Shown: one piece after another, positions 40,597-42,277 of the stretch
Layout of the letters: each line of letters starts with the position of its first letter
Position numbering within the stretch: the first letter of the stretch is position 1
Source: Chloroflexota bacterium
Lineage (GTDB): Bacteria > Chloroflexota > Anaerolineae > UBA4142 > SHND01
Length of the DNA: 42,277 bases
Direction: 5' to 3'
Assembly (NCBI GenBank): GCA_029778615.1
Contig: JAKOPZ010000174.1
Location: 1-42,277, forward strand
Program-made: the position numbers and the translations under genes
The notes under the pieces: generated by a model
Told to the model about the DNA's origin: nothing
Database searches by the model: none
Seen by the model: only the letters and a program-made list of their open reading frames with translations

Positions 40597-40633
40597 GCTC
40601 CCGCCCCCTTTCTCGCGAAGGTTACAAGGACAG

Positions 40634-40850
40634 GCGCCAAACGAACCCGTTGGAATTTGGCGCGGACGACAGACAGGCGACCTGGCTTGGCAGTGAGAGA
40701 GCGGCGTAGTTCGAGAGTGCGAGAACTGAGACTTGTACTCGCACGAACACACGCCCGCACTCTGGCACTCGCGTTACAGTTGCGGGACAGCGCGGGATTT
40801 GCACCCAACTTCGCTGTGTGTCGTAAATGGATTGTTAAATGCTGCGCGAA
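40634..40850 (-). ncRNA. Cobalamin (adenosylcobalamin-type) riboswitch
   Basis: On the minus strand the conserved core is present: GGGTGCAAATCCC (40806-40794), then CCCGCAACTGTAA (40786-40774), GCCACTG-like CACTGCC, and the B12 box AAGCCAGGTCGCCTGTC (40688-40672). A following stem GCGCCAAA/TTTGGCGC (40634-40664) is placed where the P13 kissing-loop stem occurs. It precedes btuF and a terminator, as expected for transcriptional control of B12 uptake and salvage genes. The 5' limit is approximate. Confidence 0.92.
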
Positions 40851-40862
40851 CGCAACACGACG

Positions 40863-40890
40863 ATTATAACGGAATTGTCCGAACGCGCAA
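40863..40890 (-). promoter_or_regulatory. Promoter of the B12 riboswitch operon
   Basis: Minus-strand TATAAT at 40868-40863, with TTGCGC at 40890-40885 as a weak -35 (16-bp spacing), just upstream of the riboswitch. Confidence 0.55.
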
Positions 40891-40908
40891 ACGGCGTAAC
40901 GTCCGCAG

Positions 40909-41033
40909 GGCAAGGCAACTGCAAAGTCGCGCCAATTGTCATTTCGAGCGGATGCGAGAAATCTCAACCTTTCGTGACAAATGAGATTTCTCACAGAGTT
41001 TACCCCGAAGGATTGAGGGGTTCGAAATGACAT
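40909..41033 (-). repeat. 125-bp repeat element, copy 2 (inverted relative to 18723-18847)
   Basis: By eye identical over 125 bp to the reverse complement of the copy upstream of tRNA-Val, with the same TIR-like ends. It fills the space between the riboswitch promoter and the promoter of the divergent PEP-utilising gene. Confidence 0.85.
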
Positions 41034-41046
41034 GCGTAACATCAGA

Positions 41047-41052
41047 TATAAT
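41047..41052 (+). promoter_or_regulatory. -10 box TATAAT for a leaderless transcript
   Basis: Perfect TATAAT, 7 nt before the ATG at 41060, without a Shine-Dalgarno. It sits 13 nt beyond the end of the 125-bp repeat, whose terminal ATGACA might serve as a -35, though the spacing (14 bp) is short. Confidence 0.5.
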
Positions 41053-41059
41053 TCAACGC

Positions 41060-42277
41060 ATGGACAATGCAAGTGACATTTTGTGGACTGCCGCGTTTCT
41101 GAATGAACGTTTTACCTCTATCGTCTCACCGCTCGGCTGGTCATTCATCGGCGCGCTGTTTGAACAACTCGCGCTGCGCGACCCACTGCGCTTTATGGGC
41201 TTTCCCGGCGCGGATACGATTCCCGCGACGCGTTTGTGGCACGGACATCCTTATCTCAACGCCGAAATTTTCGCAATTTTCTACAAACCATTTCCCCACG
41301 TGTTTGTGCCGGATGACGCAGTGCGTTATTTTCCAAACGGCGATGTGTCCTTTCGCGAACGTGCGCCCTATCCGCACTCGATGTTTCAACCGCGTTTTTT
41401 GTTTGCGCTCGCGTATCACTTGTTGCGCGACCCGCTTGTTACCTCGCCGCTGAATTTCTTGGCATGGTCAAAATTCACGCCTTATCACGACGCGCAAACG
41501 CGCGCACTGCACGCGCAGTTGGAACGCGCCACGAACGCGCAGCAGGTCCTCCGCGTCATTAACGCGACGTACGCGCTGGACGCGCAGCTGCTCCACATTC
41601 ACCGTTGGTCGCTCACCTACGCGGATATCTTTTACAAATTGCTCAAACATTTGTACGGCGACGACGCGCAAATTTTAATGAGCGATGTGCCAAACAAAAC
41701 GCGCGAGGTGAACGCCGAACTCGCCGCCCTCGCGCGCCTCAAGCCGCCGCTTTCGGCAGAGCTCTTGACGCGTCTTGCCAACGGCGAAGCATTGAAGGCG
41801 GACGAACAAAAAACGGCGCGCGCGCTGAAACGCTTTTTGCGGCGGCATGGACACCGCGCCTTTTCGCTCGACATTGCGCAGCCAACCTTTCGCGATGAAC
41901 CCGCGCAGCTGCTGCCGCTGTTGTCCGATGCCGGCGCGCGGCTTGAAACTGCGCCGCGCGAATTTTCTGCCGCGTCGTTTGCGCGCAACAATCCGCTGGT
42001 CGCGCTGGCGCGGCGATACGCGCAGCTGCGCGAAGACCAACGCTATTACTGGCAAAAATCGTTGGCGCTCACGCGGCAGGCATTTCTGATTTTGGGCAGA
42101 GATTTGGCGGCGCGGAACTTGATTGACACCGCGCGTGCTATTTTTTATGCCACGCGCCAAGAAATTTCCGCGTACTATGGCATGGCATTGGAACCGCGCG
42201 CACTGTCCGAAAGGATTGCGGCGCGTCAGAACGAATGGGCGAATTATGCCGAGCAAGAACGCGCGCAGAATCCCGAC
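41060..42277 (+). CDS. PEP-utilising enzyme family protein (PPDK/PEP synthase/rifampicin phosphotransferase-like), 5' part
   Basis: 406 codons are open from the ATG at 41060 to the window end; the gene continues beyond. The sequence starts with MDNASDILWTAAFLNERFTS and contains VSPLGWSFIGALFEQLALRD, FLRRHGHRAFSLDIAQPTF followed by DEPAQLLPLL, and YYWQKSLALTRQAFLILGRD then TARAIFYATRQEI. These match the linker region that precedes the swivelling phospho-His domain in rifampicin phosphotransferases and PEP synthase-like proteins (GHRG..E.D...PRW.ED pattern). The usual N-terminal ATP-grasp domain is missing, so it may be a stand-alone PEP-utilising/mobile subunit. The His domain would lie just past the window. 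Confidence 0.7.
   Translation, partial: MDNASDILWTAAFLNERFTSIVSPLGWSFIGALFEQLALRDPLRFMGFPGADTIPATRLWHGHPYLNAEIFAIFYKPFPHVFVPDDAVRYFPNGDVSFRERAPYPHSMFQPRFLFALAYHLLRDPLVTSPLNFLAWSKFTPYHDAQTRALHAQLERATNAQQVLRVINATYALDAQLLHIHRWSLTYADIFYKLLKHLYGDDAQILMSDVPNKTREVNAELAALARLKPPLSAELLTRLANGEALKADEQKTARALKRFLRRHGHRAFSLDIAQPTFRDEPAQLLPLLSDAGARLETAPREFSAASFARNNPLVALARRYAQLREDQRYYWQKSLALTRQAFLILGRDLAARNLIDTARAIFYATRQEISAYYGMALEPRALSERIAARQNEWANYAEQERAQNPD

Noticed and set aside
40909-41033. IS element or transposon end
   Set aside because: Only 125 bp with no transposase; kept as a non-autonomous palindromic repeat instead.
40593-41072. 159-codon minus-strand ORF across the riboswitch and repeat
   Set aside because: Consists of repeat element and riboswitch aptamer sequence; the same MSFRTPQSFG peptide is read from the other repeat copy.

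Overview
The window looks like a chromosomal stretch of a Chloroflexota bacterium (probably Anaerolineae-like). This is inferred from its style, not from a marker gene. The signs are a GC-rich genome with many intergenic palindromes and heptad-type short tandem repeats; secreted beta-helix proteins with long Thr/Pro linkers; lipoproteins with 'PTPTP' spacers; and several genes with a -10 box only 6-8 nt before the start codon (apparently leaderless mRNAs). No phage, IS element, CRISPR array or rRNA is visible.

Layout. 1-8.2 kb: the start of an XRE-type regulator (minus), a secreted beta-helix protein, an M20 dipeptidase (minus) and a 1511-residue beta-helix protein ending in a polytopic membrane domain. 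8.2-18.4 kb (all minus): zincin metallopeptidase, NUDIX hydrolase, histidine phosphatase, MFS transporter, large membrane protein, mfd, pth, a 46-residue membrane peptide and an Ig-like surface protein. 18.4-21.6 kb: a repeat-rich gap, tRNA-Val(TAC), a Tat/lipobox dienelactone hydrolase and a glutamate-1-semialdehyde-aminomutase-like aminotransferase. 21.6-24.6 kb: a small accessory patch with a nucleotidyltransferase-fold protein, a six-helix membrane protein, YwbE, a single-ORF MntA-HepT (MNT-HEPN) fusion and a restriction-modification remnant. 24.6-33.7 kb: an unusual smc gene, a btuD-like ATPase, polysaccharide deacetylase, folK, a debranching-enzyme N-terminal domain without its catalytic domain, and a two-gene membrane module resembling complex I/Mrp antiporter subunits. 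34-40.9 kb (minus): a cobalamin-riboswitch-controlled operon btuF-btuC-cobS-cobU-cobO-methyltransferase-UbiA, with a DapA-family gene at the end. 41.06 kb to the end: the start of a PEP-utilising (PPDK/PEP-synthase-like) protein.

The B12 cluster is the clearest functional unit. BtuF and BtuC, with a BtuD-like ATPase encoded about 10 kb away, would import corrinoids. CobO, CobU and CobS would adenosylate cobinamide and attach the nucleotide loop. The riboswitch would shut the operon off through the intrinsic terminator in front of btuF. A 16-codon leader ORF overlaps that terminator.

The observations most worth following up are: (i) an SMC protein in which I cannot find a hinge domain, with a 12-copy 18-bp in-frame repeat where the hinge should be; (ii) the fused MntA-HepT ORF that keeps an internal Shine-Dalgarno and ATG for the toxin; (iii) palindromic repeat elements sitting in frame inside mfd and smc; (iv) the leader ORF overlapping the terminator of the B12 riboswitch; and (v) a UbiA-family prenyltransferase and a methyltransferase carried in the B12 salvage operon.
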